Assembly: GCA_024138025.1 (NCBI GenBank)
Contig: JAMXBD010002257.1
Location: forward strand, 124,001 to 188,000
Source: Combretum micranthum
Taxonomy: Eukaryota; Streptophyta; Magnoliopsida; Myrtales; Combretaceae
Direction: 5' to 3'
DNA length: 64,000 nt
Both the position numbers and the translations under genes were made by a program. Below are positions 1-11,430 of the stretch, one piece after another. Each line of letters opens with the position of its first letter. The stretch's first letter is position 1. The notes under the pieces are model-generated. The model saw nothing but the letters and a program-made list of their open reading frames with translations. It had not been told where the DNA came from and ran no database searches.

Positions 1-776
1 ATTATCGCGTACTATGAGCAATTAATTGCTTTACAATTATAGGATACGTTCGGTTAGCATAAGCTTTGTTTTCAACTCCACAGTCAACTAATCTAAAAAC
101 TTTAAATCGTAGATTTGGTGCATGATTTTATCTTTTTATACTTTAACATTAGTCATCTTCTCATCCATCTTCTATGATTCCATGGCTTGGCGCTTAAGAG
201 TAGGTCATTTTAAGGCTATAGATTCAGCCAAAGAATCCCAGATTAATCTCAGAATCCAGCAATCTACATGCAAGCTAAACAAACAGACAAATTGAGGAGT
301 TGGTCTAGTATTAAACAAAAGAATCACATCGTACTCACATGCTTAAACTTATATGGTTATTTGGTTGTAATATCACATCCGACATGGAATCGAAGCTTGG
401 TAATTAAGAGATCGAGTATCAACATTACTGATTCATTCTATTTCATTTAGGTCCATTTGTATGGCCTATTTTTCATCAATATCATATCTGTTTATCCGAT
501 TTTGATCCATTTAGAGTAAAAAAAAGTTTGTTTTCATGGTTTTCATGGATGAAGATGACGAAATAAACAGACCTATGTGGTTTAAATGATGGTTATTGAT
601 CAAATTCCAAGTCCATAACCTTAATTAATAGAGAGTTAAAATCAAAGTATCCACCACAACAAACTGATCTCAACGATTAGTTGGTTGTAGGCTAACCTTC
701 AATAGAAGCCTCAAGGTACCAAGTTTAAACCATTAAATCACATGGTTATAAGCTTAGATTTAACATGCAGACTTAC
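1..776 (-). other. Intron 1 of the B-box gene (continues past the left edge)
   Basis: The stretch downstream of the B-box exon opens with a consensus donor GTAAGT (771-776, minus strand). I found no second B-box exon on the minus strand between 1 and 770. The intron is therefore either longer than 770 bp or the gene is broken. No other feature is visible here. Confidence 0.55.
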
Positions 777-959
777 TTGGCATATATCACAAATCGGAAG
801 ATTATTAGAGAGGCACTGAAGGTGGAGCCTCTGGTGCTTGCTAGCCAGCTTATTCGCCGCATGAACTTCCACATCACATTTCGCGCAAAGCGCCGCCTCA
901 TCGGCACAGCAAATCACTGTTGCCTGAGCTTTCTCACACACATCACACTGTATTTTCAT
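777..959 (-). CDS. B-box zinc-finger protein, first coding exon (STO/BBX24-25-like), partial
   Basis: The 61 codons begin MKIQCDVCEK. They contain a complete first B-box with the expected zinc ligands C5, C8, C17, D20, C25, C28, H33 and H42, followed by the CDIC opening of a second B-box at residues 57-60. In plants this arrangement belongs to the double-B-box group that includes STO/BBX24 and BBX25, nuclear cofactors in light signalling that bind partners such as HY5 and COP1. That role is known for the family and inferred here. The exon ends after Q61, exactly at a GTAAGT donor, so the 12 residues that follow in the open frame are intron. The start codon is the only in-frame Met before the zinc ligands. 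The second B-box and C-terminus are not in this window, so whether the gene is intact cannot be judged. Confidence 0.9.
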
Positions 960-1330
960 CTTCTTTTACTCTGTTAATGAAGAAACAGATCTTGTGTATG
1001 CAAAACCAAATCACTCCAAACTTCCAAAGTTTTGTACACACCCCCACTTGCCTAAACTTGCTAGATTTTCATAGGCAGAGCTGAATTTGATGTCATTAAG
1101 GACCCCACAAGAGCTTGTCTAGGAATGGATTTATCACTGTTACAAAGAAAGAGATGACTCAACAACTGAAAGAAGAATGGAGAAGAAGTAAGATAGAGAG
1201 AAATGGAAAATGGAAATTGTGAAGAGAGGACTTTGCAATAAAGAAGGAAGTAGTTAGATATTGTCATTTGTGTGATGGAAATAATAGCACATGAAGAAAA
1301 AAATAATTAAAAAAAAAATTAGCTGGACCA
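960..1330 (-). promoter_or_regulatory. Leader and proximal promoter of the B-box gene
   Basis: Upstream of the ATG the minus strand is CT-rich (about 1140-1260), as in many plant 5' leaders. Further out it becomes AT-rich. No unambiguous TATA box or transcription start could be fixed, so the boundary is approximate. Confidence 0.35.
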
Positions 1331-3189
1331 CTGAATAACTCTATTTGCACAAAAATAAAGGGTGCTAAAAATAACTTAAAAATTTTTCAATTGGGTAGTC
1401 TAGTCTATAATTATTGGGTTAATTAGAGGTATAAATAAATTAACTCCATCCTTAAACTATTTAAATTAAGTTTGATTTGATTTTTATTCAAGTTTCATTT
1501 TATGATAGTTTAATGAAGATTAAATTTTAATTATTTATAGGGTTATGAAGTGAGCTTAAACTTTATAATATTTAGCTTGATTAGATAAGTGACATCAAGT
1601 CCGATGGTTTATCTCAATTCTCATGTTTATATATTAGTATTATTTTAATTAGAATTAAAAAATATTTTTTTATTAATTAATTTTAAAGAAGATTAATTAG
1701 ATCATATTAAGTTTTTTCTTTTTGCCATTAGATCAATATTAAGTTTATCTAATATCATTTTGAATTCAATTTGAGTTTAAATTATTATGTTCTATAAGTT
1801 CTAATATTAACATTTTGAGACAAATTTTATAAAATTTTAGGGCGTGATTGGATTTTTTAATCTTCAGTTGTATCTTATTTATATCTTATCTATATTTGAT
1901 TTTATCTCGTTTATTTGATCTTTTAGGAGTAAAAATATTTATTTTATATTTATATTTATTTTTTTATAAAACAATCTATTTCAAAATAAAATATTAAAAT
2001 AACAATCAGACCCATTCAACTCATTGACCTTTCTGATTAAATATAAAATTGTTAAAATTCTAGTTAATGTAATGTTGATAGCCATTTAAGGATGAAACGG
2101 TGGGACCATGAAATCGGGGAGTGATTGGTGGAGGGCGGAGGCTGGAGGGATAAGATTTCAGGCATCGATTTTACCAAAAAAATCAAAAGCAAGAATTGTT
2201 GTGTGTCCAGCAATGGTTTGTGGGGTCAAGTAGATGTGGCTCTTGGAGATTCGCTAGAAACTTGTGGTCACTAATTTTTTAGTACATATATATTAATGAG
2301 ATACCCAAATGGAACCTATATTTAATGTTGCCTATTTTATTATATTTATTTCTTGCAGCCGATCTAGATGGACTTAGCCTACCTTACATGCTATTATTTA
2401 TTAATTATTTATTTAACTTTTGCCATAAAGTACACACATACTTTTATTGTAAAAAGGTATATTTTTATTTGTTTTTTTTTCCTTGGGGAATAATTTATTA
2501 GGGGCTTGGTTAGGTTGATTTTAAATTGCCAATATGGTCACTAAAATTATACCACTTTTTTGTAAATGATTCCTTTCTTTTTTTTTTTTTTTTTTTACTT
2601 CTTCGAATCTTATTATATATTTACATTGATATTGCTGCCGGTTTCTCTATAACTTCTCTAATCCTTCATTTGAAAAGATGATGAATTGAGCTTATATTAT
2701 ATAAATAAATATATATTACTCGTTTTAAGAAAAACTTGGAGTTAAAAATAAAAGAACTTATTAAAACCATTATAATATAATAATATGAACACTAATTTCT
2801 AATGGAATGGACCAGATTCCATTCTTTTAATTTCTAAATTACATTATAAAATTAGTTAGGAGGAATTTAAAAAAAAAAAAAAAGACAAAGATAAAAGGGA
2901 GGCAAACTCGTGATCTTTATCAACAAAAGCTAATCTCAAGTTTGACTGGTGGATGAAGGACGAATATGGAATAAAAACAAAATCACCTTAACAACCGTAT
3001 AATTTCTTTTGTACTACAAAATTCACAAAGTCATATCTAAATATAGAATAAAAATTAACATGAGAAATTAACAACATTCTCTCTTTATCCAAATTCTAAT
3101 TATATATATTAAGACTGTTTCATTGAATCATTATTTATCACATTACATCTAGGTACTAATGTTATTTGTTGGCTCTGCTCTATCGACCA
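1331..3189. other. AT-rich intergenic DNA
   Basis: No coding signature was seen on either strand. A less AT-rich patch at about 2090-2240 might belong to the B-box promoter. Homopolymer runs of A or T are frequent. Confidence 0.4.
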
Positions 3190-3480
3190 ATGTTATTTAG
3201 TGCTTAAATTTTGCATAGAAATTCAACTTAATATCTTAATTTTAGAATGAATAATTTAATATTTAATCACTATTTACTTCATTTATAAGATTGTTTACTC
3301 TATTCATAGACGTAGAAGAAATAACATATCATTTTTATTTTTACTAATACCTCTAATAACACTGCGTTGAATTTTTTTTTGCCATAAGCCATGGAAACTT
3401 TAATTGGGTATTAAATTATCCATTTTAAAGTTCAGATACCAAATTGAATTTTTATATAAAGTTTAAGCACCACATTCCAA
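3190..3480. mobile_element. MITE/foldback-type element with inverted arms of about 60 bp
   Basis: The left arm beginning TGCTTAAATTTT (3201) matches the reverse complement of the right arm ending at 3470 over roughly 60 bp with scattered mismatches. The centre is non-coding and AT-rich. I could not settle the outermost bases or a target duplication, so the superfamily is open. Confidence 0.5.
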
Positions 3481-3600
3481 ATCATCCCTAATATTTTTGA
3501 CAATGATAACTTTTAACATTAATTTTCCTTAGAGTAAGTTAAGAATTTTTTACCAAATCAAGATTTCTTTTTGAAGTTAATTACTAAAATAGGACTTCAT

Positions 3601-3953
3601 TAAAATTAATTATCAAAATAACCTATCAGACTCTCATTTCTAATATGCTTTTCAAATGTGTATACATTGCGTATTTTATGGATGCAATCATGCGAGACAT
3701 GCTCATGTTTCACATGTTGTAATGTGAGAAAATGCTTGACTTGCACTTTGTATCTATGCAACAGAGTTGACCACACGTTGTAAGAGCACAACACTATTCA
3801 TGATTCACACATTGTAGTTGCCTAACATTGTTACTTCATGTGTTGAAGGTGCATAACACAGTTGACTCATAGCCACACATGTGCAACATGTCCTTTTATT
3901 GAATTCGTATTTCTTACATGTGAATTTAGTGGTATATTTTGATAATTAATTTA
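3601..3953. repeat. Foldback block enclosing degenerate CACATGTTG-like repeats
   Basis: Arms of about 24 bp (3601-3624 and 3929-3953) are near-perfect inverted copies around the core TTAATTATCAAAATA. Between them a short motif recurs in diverged and inverted forms: cacatgttgta, cacacgttgta, cacacattgta, catgtgttga, cacatgtgcaac. It is probably a non-autonomous DNA element. No protein is encoded. Confidence 0.4.
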
Positions 3954-4281
3954 CCATGCATAATTATTTAGAAGATATAAGCTGACATTTCAATCGGTAA
4001 GTTAACGCAATTAAACTTATTGTCCAAAACAAAAAATCTCATTTTCTTGTGTCTTTCAATTTCTCGCTTCCTATTCTTATCGAGGAGGAATAGCTATGTC
4101 AATTACTGATTTAATAAAAGCAATATAAAGATTATGATTATGAAAATGTTAAAGGAGAAAAAAAAGGAAAAAAGATTCGATATATTTAAAAAATCTTGTG
4201 AAATAGATGGGTGCTCAGTGTAATGGGAAATGGATCTTCCATTGATATAAAGTGAAAATAGATAGCTATCAAAAGAGTATG

Positions 4282-4749
4282 TGTTGGTGAATTTTAATTA
4301 TAAAAGGAAATATAAACTATTGTTTAGACTCGGTGAGCAAAAAAAAAAAAACAAACGTGAGACCCCGAAATCCATCTATATGATCCAAAGGCTTCTATTA
4401 GATGATATCCATCATAGAAGCATTGCAATGGGGAATGCATGTTATTGAAAAATGAAAGAGTGTTCACGCAGGAAAAATAAAGACGACAGAGTAAAATTAT
4501 ACACAGCTAAAAGAAGAGAATGCAATAATTATTCAGAACAATATGTGCCCTTTATATAGGCTTACAAGGAAAAAACTGAAATCTAAAAAATCTCAACTAA
4601 ATGAGAAATTCTTGCCACTACACTAAGATTTTTGTTTGTCTAACTGGTAATACGAAAATCATGTGAGAATAATCTGCAACACTAACATATATCTACAACA
4701 AAAATAACAAATTTAAGACCAATTCAAACTTTTGCATCAACTTTCAACA
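4282..4749 (-). repeat. Left LTR (3' LTR of the element)
   Basis: Direct repeat of 5834-6300 with a handful of substitutions and small indels. It starts TGTTGG and ends CAACA, and sits next to the purine tract. Confidence 0.9.
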
Positions 4750-4906
4750 TGCTCCCTTGATTCAAAGTTGCAAAGCTAAAATCTTCATGGAGCACTTCTC
4801 TTCACTATATGATGCACATCTCATCATCTTATTAATGCACTTCTCATCAACCTTCAATTGGAGCACTTCTCTCCAAAATCTCTTGGTGCACTTCTTACTA
4901 AATAAC

Positions 4907-5772
4907 TCAAAATAAAGTTTCTTCTTCAACCATCTCTGCCATATTTGCTTGTTTTTCATTTTTTACTTTGCAATATTTTTGTAGGTGCCTAAATCTTTTG
5001 CACTTGAAACATTGAGGTTTTCCTTTGTGCTAACAATCTTTCTCTTCATGGCTAGGCTACTTGCAATGGCTGCATTGAGAGATTCTTCCTTTTCCTTTTC
5101 AAAATGAAGTCTTGGCTAGATAAGCTCCTTCAACCATTTGTTTGGTTTCTTCTTGCCTCATTGTTCTCCTTTTATCTTGTGCCTGCAAAGAATTAAGTAC
5201 TTCCGCCAGGGTAATCTTTGATAGATCCTTGGTATTTTCCAAGATTATAACTATCGCTTCATACCTCTTAGGTATTGTGACAAGGATCTTCTGTACAATT
5301 CTTGAATCTTTAAATTGAGACCCTAGTAGCCTGACTTTGTTTGTAATTTCAAGAAGTCTATTTAAATACTCTTTGATTGTTTCAAATTCATTCATCTTTT
5401 GCAACTCGAAATCCCTTATCAAATTTAGAACTTGCATACCTCTAATTCTTTCGTCTACTTCATATTCTTTCTTGAGATAATCCCAAATCGACTTGGCTGT
5501 CTTATGGGACATTATTCTTGTGAAGATCGTTGATGACATCGCAGTAAACAAGCATGCTTTAGCCTTTGACTTCCTTGTCTTCTTCTCCTTATGTGTTTTG
5601 ATTTGTGCCATGGTAGGATTGTCTAAAAGTGCAGGAACATCATAGTCTTCTTCTACTGCTTCCCAAAGATCCAAAGCATCCAAATATGCCTCCATACGAG
5701 TTGCCCAAATTTGGTAGTTTTCTCATCGAACACCAGTGGAGCAATTGATGCAAAATTGGCTTCGGCTTCCAT
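4907..5772 (-). pseudogene. Copia-type Gag, frameshifted and with three in-frame stops
   Basis: The reading frame starts at ATG 5772-5770. One base appears to be missing just before the family's conserved ENYQIW stretch, which moves the frame into the 198-codon open segment starting at 5695. That segment carries a UBN2/Gag-type domain with RMEAYLDALDLW, IWDYLKKEYE and YLNRLLEITNKV. Three in-frame stops follow (5099-5101, 5057-5059, 5030-5032). Two CCHC zinc knuckles are still readable in the same frame: the first at 5033-5074, interrupted by a stop, and the second, CFKCKRFRHLQKYC, at 4970-5011. The frame ends at 4907. Gag would form the virus-like particle and bind RNA. This copy cannot make a full-length product. 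Confidence 0.85.
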
Positions 5773-5821
5773 GACTTTTAAAAAAAAAAAAAAACTCATG
5801 CACAGATCCCGTAAGAAGAGG

Positions 5822-5833
5822 GCTCTGATACCA
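5822..5833 (-). other. Primer-binding site for initiator tRNA-Met
   Basis: The minus strand reads TGGTATCAGAGC immediately after the 5' LTR, the standard plant copia primer site. Confidence 0.9.
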
Positions 5834-6300
5834 TGTTGGTGAATTTTAATTATAAAAGGGGATATAAACTATTGTTTAGACTCGGTGAGAAATAAATAAA
5901 AAAAAACGTGAGACCCCGAAATCCATCTATATGATCCAAAGGTTTTTATCAGATGATATCCACCATAGAAGCATTGCAATGGGGAATGCAGGTTATTAAA
6001 AAATGAAAGAGTGTTCACGCAAGAAAAATAAAGACGATAGAGTAAAATTATACACGGCTAAAAGAAGAGAATGCAATAATTATTTAGAACAATATGTGCT
6101 CTTTATGTAGGCTTACAAGGAAAAAATAGAAATCTAAAAAATCTCAACTAAATGAGGAATTCTTGCCACTACACTAAGATATTTATTTGTCTAACTAATA
6201 ATACGAAAATCATGTGAGAATAATCTGCAACACTAACATATATCTGCAGCAAAAATAACAAATTTACGACCAAGTCAAACTTTTGAATCAACTTTCAACA
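5834..6300 (-). repeat. Right LTR (5' LTR of the element)
   Basis: 467-bp direct repeat partner of 4282-4749, with TGTTGG and CAACA ends. It adjoins the primer-binding site. Confidence 0.9.
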
Positions 6301-8803
6301 GTATCCAGGATGGGATCAAATTATTTTCTTTAATAATTTTTTAAAAAGTTACGAATTAATATTTTAGATATTTTAAATAACATGTGATATTGTTACTGTA
6401 TTTTTTTTAATATAATAATTTCAATTTCAACCGTTTGTGATAAGATATTAAAAAGTTGTTTTCAGGAAATTAAAAGGAAAAGAAAGGAACTTTAGAAGAT
6501 CTGTTGTCATTTCATTTAGGATGTGCATATTCTAAAATAAAAAAATAGATTAAATTATACAATCTATAAGAAAAGTACGAATGGATAATTTTATATTTAT
6601 TTATGAGAAACCACCTCTATTTCTCAATGTAATTTTAACAAATCCATGTCTTTTGGATTTAGTTTTAAACATTACATTATACATATATGTTGATATGAAT
6701 AGGTTAAATGTCAAATCCGCTATTGAAAGTTGGAACTTTGCCTACTTCGGTATGAATTTACTATTATAAATTTATCAACATTAGTTGTAGTATCAAAAGT
6801 GAGATAGTTAACCCAAAAAAAGAAAAAGAAAAAGAAAAAATTGAAAAGTTTAGAATACTAATTGTAAAATTTGATAAAATTTAGGTAGTTAATTGTTAAA
6901 ATAGATAAAGATTAGATACTAAATTGATAATTTTAAAATTTTAATAAGTTTATTTAAAAAATAAATAAAATTCAAATATCTAATATTAGATTCCGACGAT
7001 ATCTTTTGACCCAATAATATCGATGACAAAATGAATTTCGTGGGGGTCGATAGAAAGTTGCCAAGTCCACGTTGTGGAGATGATTCTAGAGGGCACCCGA
7101 CCAAGGTTATACAAGCAAAGCAAAGCATTCTAACCATTCACGACAACAACCAATTAATGATTAATTGACCCTAGTTGATGTAACTCTTTCACGTCCCGAC
7201 AGACGACTGGGTCAAGTAGGAATCGTTCTGAAAGCTAACTTGCATCTGGCCATGGCAGCAAGTAGGGGAGAGAGATGGGACCTTTGCTTTGCTGCATGGA
7301 GCGTCACGTTCACAACACAAATGAAACTAAGGAACACGTTGCATTTTAAGTTTCACTTCGACGCCACAGCCACTTCTCATATCTTACCTTGCCATATGAG
7401 CATTATTCCCAATGAAAGGTCACACCAGCACAACAAGATCAATAAGTTATCCACCCAAAAAAAAAAAAAAAGAAAGTGGTACTCCATATGACATTCATCA
7501 ATCTCCCAAGCAAACCCTAATACATCATTTTATATATGGGATATTAACAATAGATGGCAATAGATCCTTATTGGAGTGAGTGTTCAATAGCAGAATAATT
7601 ACTTTAAAAAAAATTTAAATCAAAATATACTTTCTATTATCTTAGTCTTTTAATGCATTATACAATTAACATAAATTTATAATTAATTTATATTGCTTCA
7701 AATCTCAAAATAATTATTTCGTTAGTTTGAAATATGTAATTTATTCTAATTCCAAAAAAAGGATATAATTTTTTTTTTTGCTAATTACAATTGGAGAAAT
7801 GGGGATCTGAAACTAGCACATCTCACTTCAGAAATTAAGCTAATAATATTAGCTTATAAGATCATTTGTTAAAAGAAAAAGAGGCATATATTATTTTCAA
7901 GCAAAAAAAAAAAATAATATATGAATTATTTATTATAAAAATAAGAAATACAAAAAAATATACAATAGAAAGTAATAGAAAAGTATTAAAAAATCAAAAT
8001 AAAATATTTAATATTTAATGTGAATAGAAATAGTTTAGTATCTACTCATAATCTATATTATGGTGTTGATAACAACCAAAAAAATGAATAAAGTTGAAAA
8101 AAAATATCTTATCGCTTTATATAGAGTTTTATCAAGAGCACAATCTCAATTCTAAACAATGCAAGATTTCTTTCTACTTTCTTTCTCCTTTTACAGTATT
8201 ACTATAGCCCTACATTATTAATATCATAACTTAAATGAGATGTGCTTGTGTATAAATAAATGTACATGCTTATTAATTTTATATGAAAACGCGTTAAAGA
8301 CTATAATTTCTCAAGCCCAATTTTTGTTATAAGTTTTAATTTTAATTTGAATAATTTTTTTTTTCTAGTTTATTTGTAAATGAAAAAAAAAATTGTTGGA
8401 CCTAGAGGGTTCATGGGTAAGAACCTACCTGATCCTTAGCCAAGGCAGTTATATATTTGACTTTTTGAGCACTCGGATCTGGTCCATGAGATGTCTATTC
8501 TATACGCAAAGGCAGCATCTATTTAGACACAAACCAAAGAATTGGCTACCCAATGTGACAAAAAGGTTCTAATTTATGAACTGATTATTGCATAATTACA
8601 TCTTTTCATCAACATTACATGTAAATTCATCAATTTTTAATTGTTATTTTTGTTTACAAAATAAAATAGACTCAATTAACTTGTCGTGGCTAATAATTAT
8701 AAGTAACTCAAGTTAGTGGATATTTTACACCGCACCCAAGAAAGTGGTGAATTTGACTCATAATTATCCTCTCTATATTTTACACTGCATCTAATAACCA
8801 TAT
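6301..8803. other. Intergenic DNA without recognised genes
   Basis: Mostly AT-rich. A higher-complexity island at about 7010-7440 has an open frame of 108 codons (7165-7491) with no recognisable domain. It reads more like single-copy or promoter sequence than a gene. Nothing else could be supported. Confidence 0.4.
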
Positions 8804-10618
8804 TGTAACGCCCTAATCTTAGTGTGTTATTAGCCAACTACATAAGAAGGTGACACGCTAAGGCTCAACCACATGCTAATATCTTCTAATAACTTTTTAA
8901 TAACTCCAAACTCACACCATCAATGGTTATAATGCAAAACTAAATACTTTAAAATACATTGGTATAACTAAAAGCTAGCTGATATCTATCCTAACAAATA
9001 ATTTGAACTTACTCTATTACAATAGATCTAGAATACGAAACATCATGTCTTAATAACTACCATCAAATGTCATGTAATTCTAATTGATAAAATTTTTGCT
9101 AGATAGTTTGATCCCTTTTTGTAATCGAGAAAAAACACTGTATCCTAATAAGTCATTTACTAAAGGCTCCACACCTATTCTTGAAAAAGATTAAAAAATG
9201 GATTGAGTCAGAGTTTAGTACGTCAAAACCACAAGCACATACGCACGAACAATCATAACACACATTCACATGCAGCATGGCAATTCATTACTTTAGTCAA
9301 GAAAGAAAACGTAGCCCTAAGGTTATCTAGTTTTCCTAAGCTATTAAAAACTACTACTATTCTAGGTCTAGATATACAATCTTACTTAATCTTAGGTTTG
9401 TTTGATGTAAAGCCAAGGGTTTAGGTGTTGAGGAAGATCATTAAAAAGGTAAAAGCAAGGTTATGACATCACCTTATTGATCATGCTTGTAATGTGGGGC
9501 GTGATACGCTCTATAGAGAAAAACCTCATGGTCACCCCCAGTGTCACGCCCGTGACCAGGGGAGTAATGACCATCGCCTTATGCATCTCATCTGTGATAG
9601 GGGTAGTGATAGCCTATCACCGCTCTCGTCACCTCCGTGACGATGGTGTTGATAGGCTTTTAGCCATTACTATGAGTTTCACAACCTCTATCATGGATGT
9701 AATAGGCCCTTGACGTTCAAATTTTCACTACTCAGAGGAGATCACGGTCCGTGTCACGGCCATGACCCCTGTTCATAACCCTCTTTACTCCAAAACATGA
9801 ATAAAATCTCCTAAAGCATGTTTTCCTTTATCCTTGAACAGATAAAACTCCAAGATCATAAATAACAACATATAATTGCTTCTCGAATCAATATACCTAA
9901 AAATAATTTATTTTCCTCCTCTTCCTTCACAAATCAACAATTGTAAAATCGAAAACTGTAACAGACATCTTTATATGAGAAGGGCAAGCTAGAAAAGAAA
10001 CCCTCTTGGAATTGCCAAAGGATAGAAAAAGGGAATGGCTTACCTTGATCTCTTACAACCTGTTTACTTAATATGAAATTGCTATTCATTCCCTTCTCGT
10101 TCTATGTAAACTGCTATTGTAGTATTCACTTAAGAGGAATGACCATTCATAATAAATTGTTATTACATAAAATGATAAATAACAATTCATGTTCCCACAT
10201 CTATGAATTATCATTCAATGATTTATTTTCTAACTTTGTCATAAATGCTCCTATCTAGAAAATATCACATATACAATTATCTCATATCTATAATAAATAC
10301 ATTGAGCATTATAGGTATTTTATTTTTCACTCTAATAATTACTTCTTTTATTTTTCACACAAAGTAAACTTTATAATATCTATTATAATCCTATTACATT
10401 CCTAATTGAAATTCAATTCACCATTTAGTCATTACGACGAAGTGAATGAGACATCAGTCTCTTTTTGTTCCTTCAATGAGGATACTATCAAGAAGGAAAT
10501 TCTAAGGTTTGGGGCTTTGAGAAACTTCTGTTTGAGGTGAGATGGTTTTATTATCATTAATATAAATGCTTAATTAGGAGTGACAAAATTGCTCTTATTA
10601 ATAATTGGTGAAATTACA
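8804..10618 (-). mobile_element. Long LTR, probably a solo or decayed chromovirus LTR
   Basis: The start TGTAACGCCCTAA and several internal landmarks match the 55.5-kb LTR in the same order: an ACACGCTAAGGCT-like block, ACCTATTCTTGAAAAAGAT, and TAGTACGTCAA followed by a CACAAGCACATACGCAC block. By comparison with that copy the orientation is minus. A run of gtgtcacgcccgtgac-type inverted repeats at 9530-9780 occupies the place where the other copy has CTGGCAGC-type repeats. No pol sequence or target duplication was found. The right end is uncertain (10618, 10662 or 10683 all end in TACA). Confidence 0.5.
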
Positions 10619-11031
10619 CTCTTTGCACTTTATTATGATATTTTTTTTAATTTTATATTACACTTATTATTTATAATTTACATTAATATTGCGTTTAATA
10701 GTATTGGAGTGTGACATTCCATATATAGGATTTTCAAAGGTTTCAAATCTAAGGATTGTTTACACTTGTTCGTATGGAGGAAGAATTGATGACATTATAC
10801 ATGTGGTATTCTTTATTGGCAGGTTGTGGTAATCTTACTCATTTAACTTTGATTACCCATTTTATAACCCTGATATTTTTTCCCTTGGTCAAAATATTTA
10901 TATTTCCTCTGAATATTTATCCAATGAGACATCTTTTAGATCATGACTGATTTCATGGACTTTTCATCGATATTGTATATCATATTATTATTTAAGACAA
11001 TCTTTAGTTTATCTATAGGACTTTATTGTAA
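10619..11031. other. AT-rich intergenic DNA
   Basis: No gene, repeat end or structured element could be supported. Confidence 0.4.
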
Positions 11032-11150
11032 GGTGTTAATATAAAAAATGGTATATGAACTTTCGCAAATGTTCAATCAAGTATCTAAAATTTTGTTTTG
11101 AATAATTTGATACCTCAACTTTTATTATATCTATTATTTCACATCACACA
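11032..11150. mobile_element. One-ended fragment of the MITE family seen at 27.4 kb
   Basis: The stretch from GTTAATATAAAAAATGG to about 11130 parallels the left arm of the 27366-27660 element nearly base for base, including GAACTTTCGCAAATGTTCAATCAAG-type sequence. The opposite arm is absent. Confidence 0.5.
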
Positions 11151-11229
11151 GGTGGCATTTATTTTGTACATGTGTATGCTTCTTTTGCTCTTTCATTGTA
11201 TATATATTTCCTCTAGAAACATTACAAAT

Positions 11230-11430
11230 TGATGCATGCTCAGCGCGGATCTTGAATTTCCCAGACTCTAAGAATCAATAAGGTGGACCTTAACCCAATG
11301 AAATATTCAGATCTGGATCTCAAACTCCACGAACCTTGGTATGATAAGATGGAATTGACCTCGACCCTATGGTTGAGTAACCTAAAGAACCTTGATATGA
11401 TAATCGCGACCTAGTTGGATATACCGACCA
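11230..11430 (-). repeat. Truncated LTR fragment
   Basis: It aligns with 13042-13245 from TGATGC through GGATCTTGAATTTCCC and CCTTGATATGATAATC. Homology stops abruptly at about 11430, where Gag coding sequence begins. Confidence 0.8.

Larger units (their letters stand above)
4282..6300 (-). mobile_element. Non-autonomous, gag-only Ty1/copia-type LTR element
   Basis: Two LTRs of about 468 bp flank an internal region of only 1,084 bp that encodes a Gag relic and no protease, integrase or reverse transcriptase. Both LTRs begin TGTTGG and end CAACA. The primer-binding site (5822-5833) is the full initiator tRNA-Met complement directly next to the right LTR. A purine tract lies next to the left LTR (4750-4760). 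Flanking pentamers gtatg (4277-4281) and gtatc (6301-6305) look like a target duplication with one mismatch. The element would need enzymes from a related copia element to move. Confidence 0.9.

Noticed and set aside
7165..7491. 108-codon ORF
   Set aside because: No domain was recognised and it ends in a poly-A/Lys run. It is likely chance in a moderately GC-rich intergenic patch.
9477..9713. 78-codon ORF in the long LTR
   Set aside because: It covers GTCACGCCCGTGAC-type inverted repeats of the LTR. No domain is present and the LTR is non-coding.
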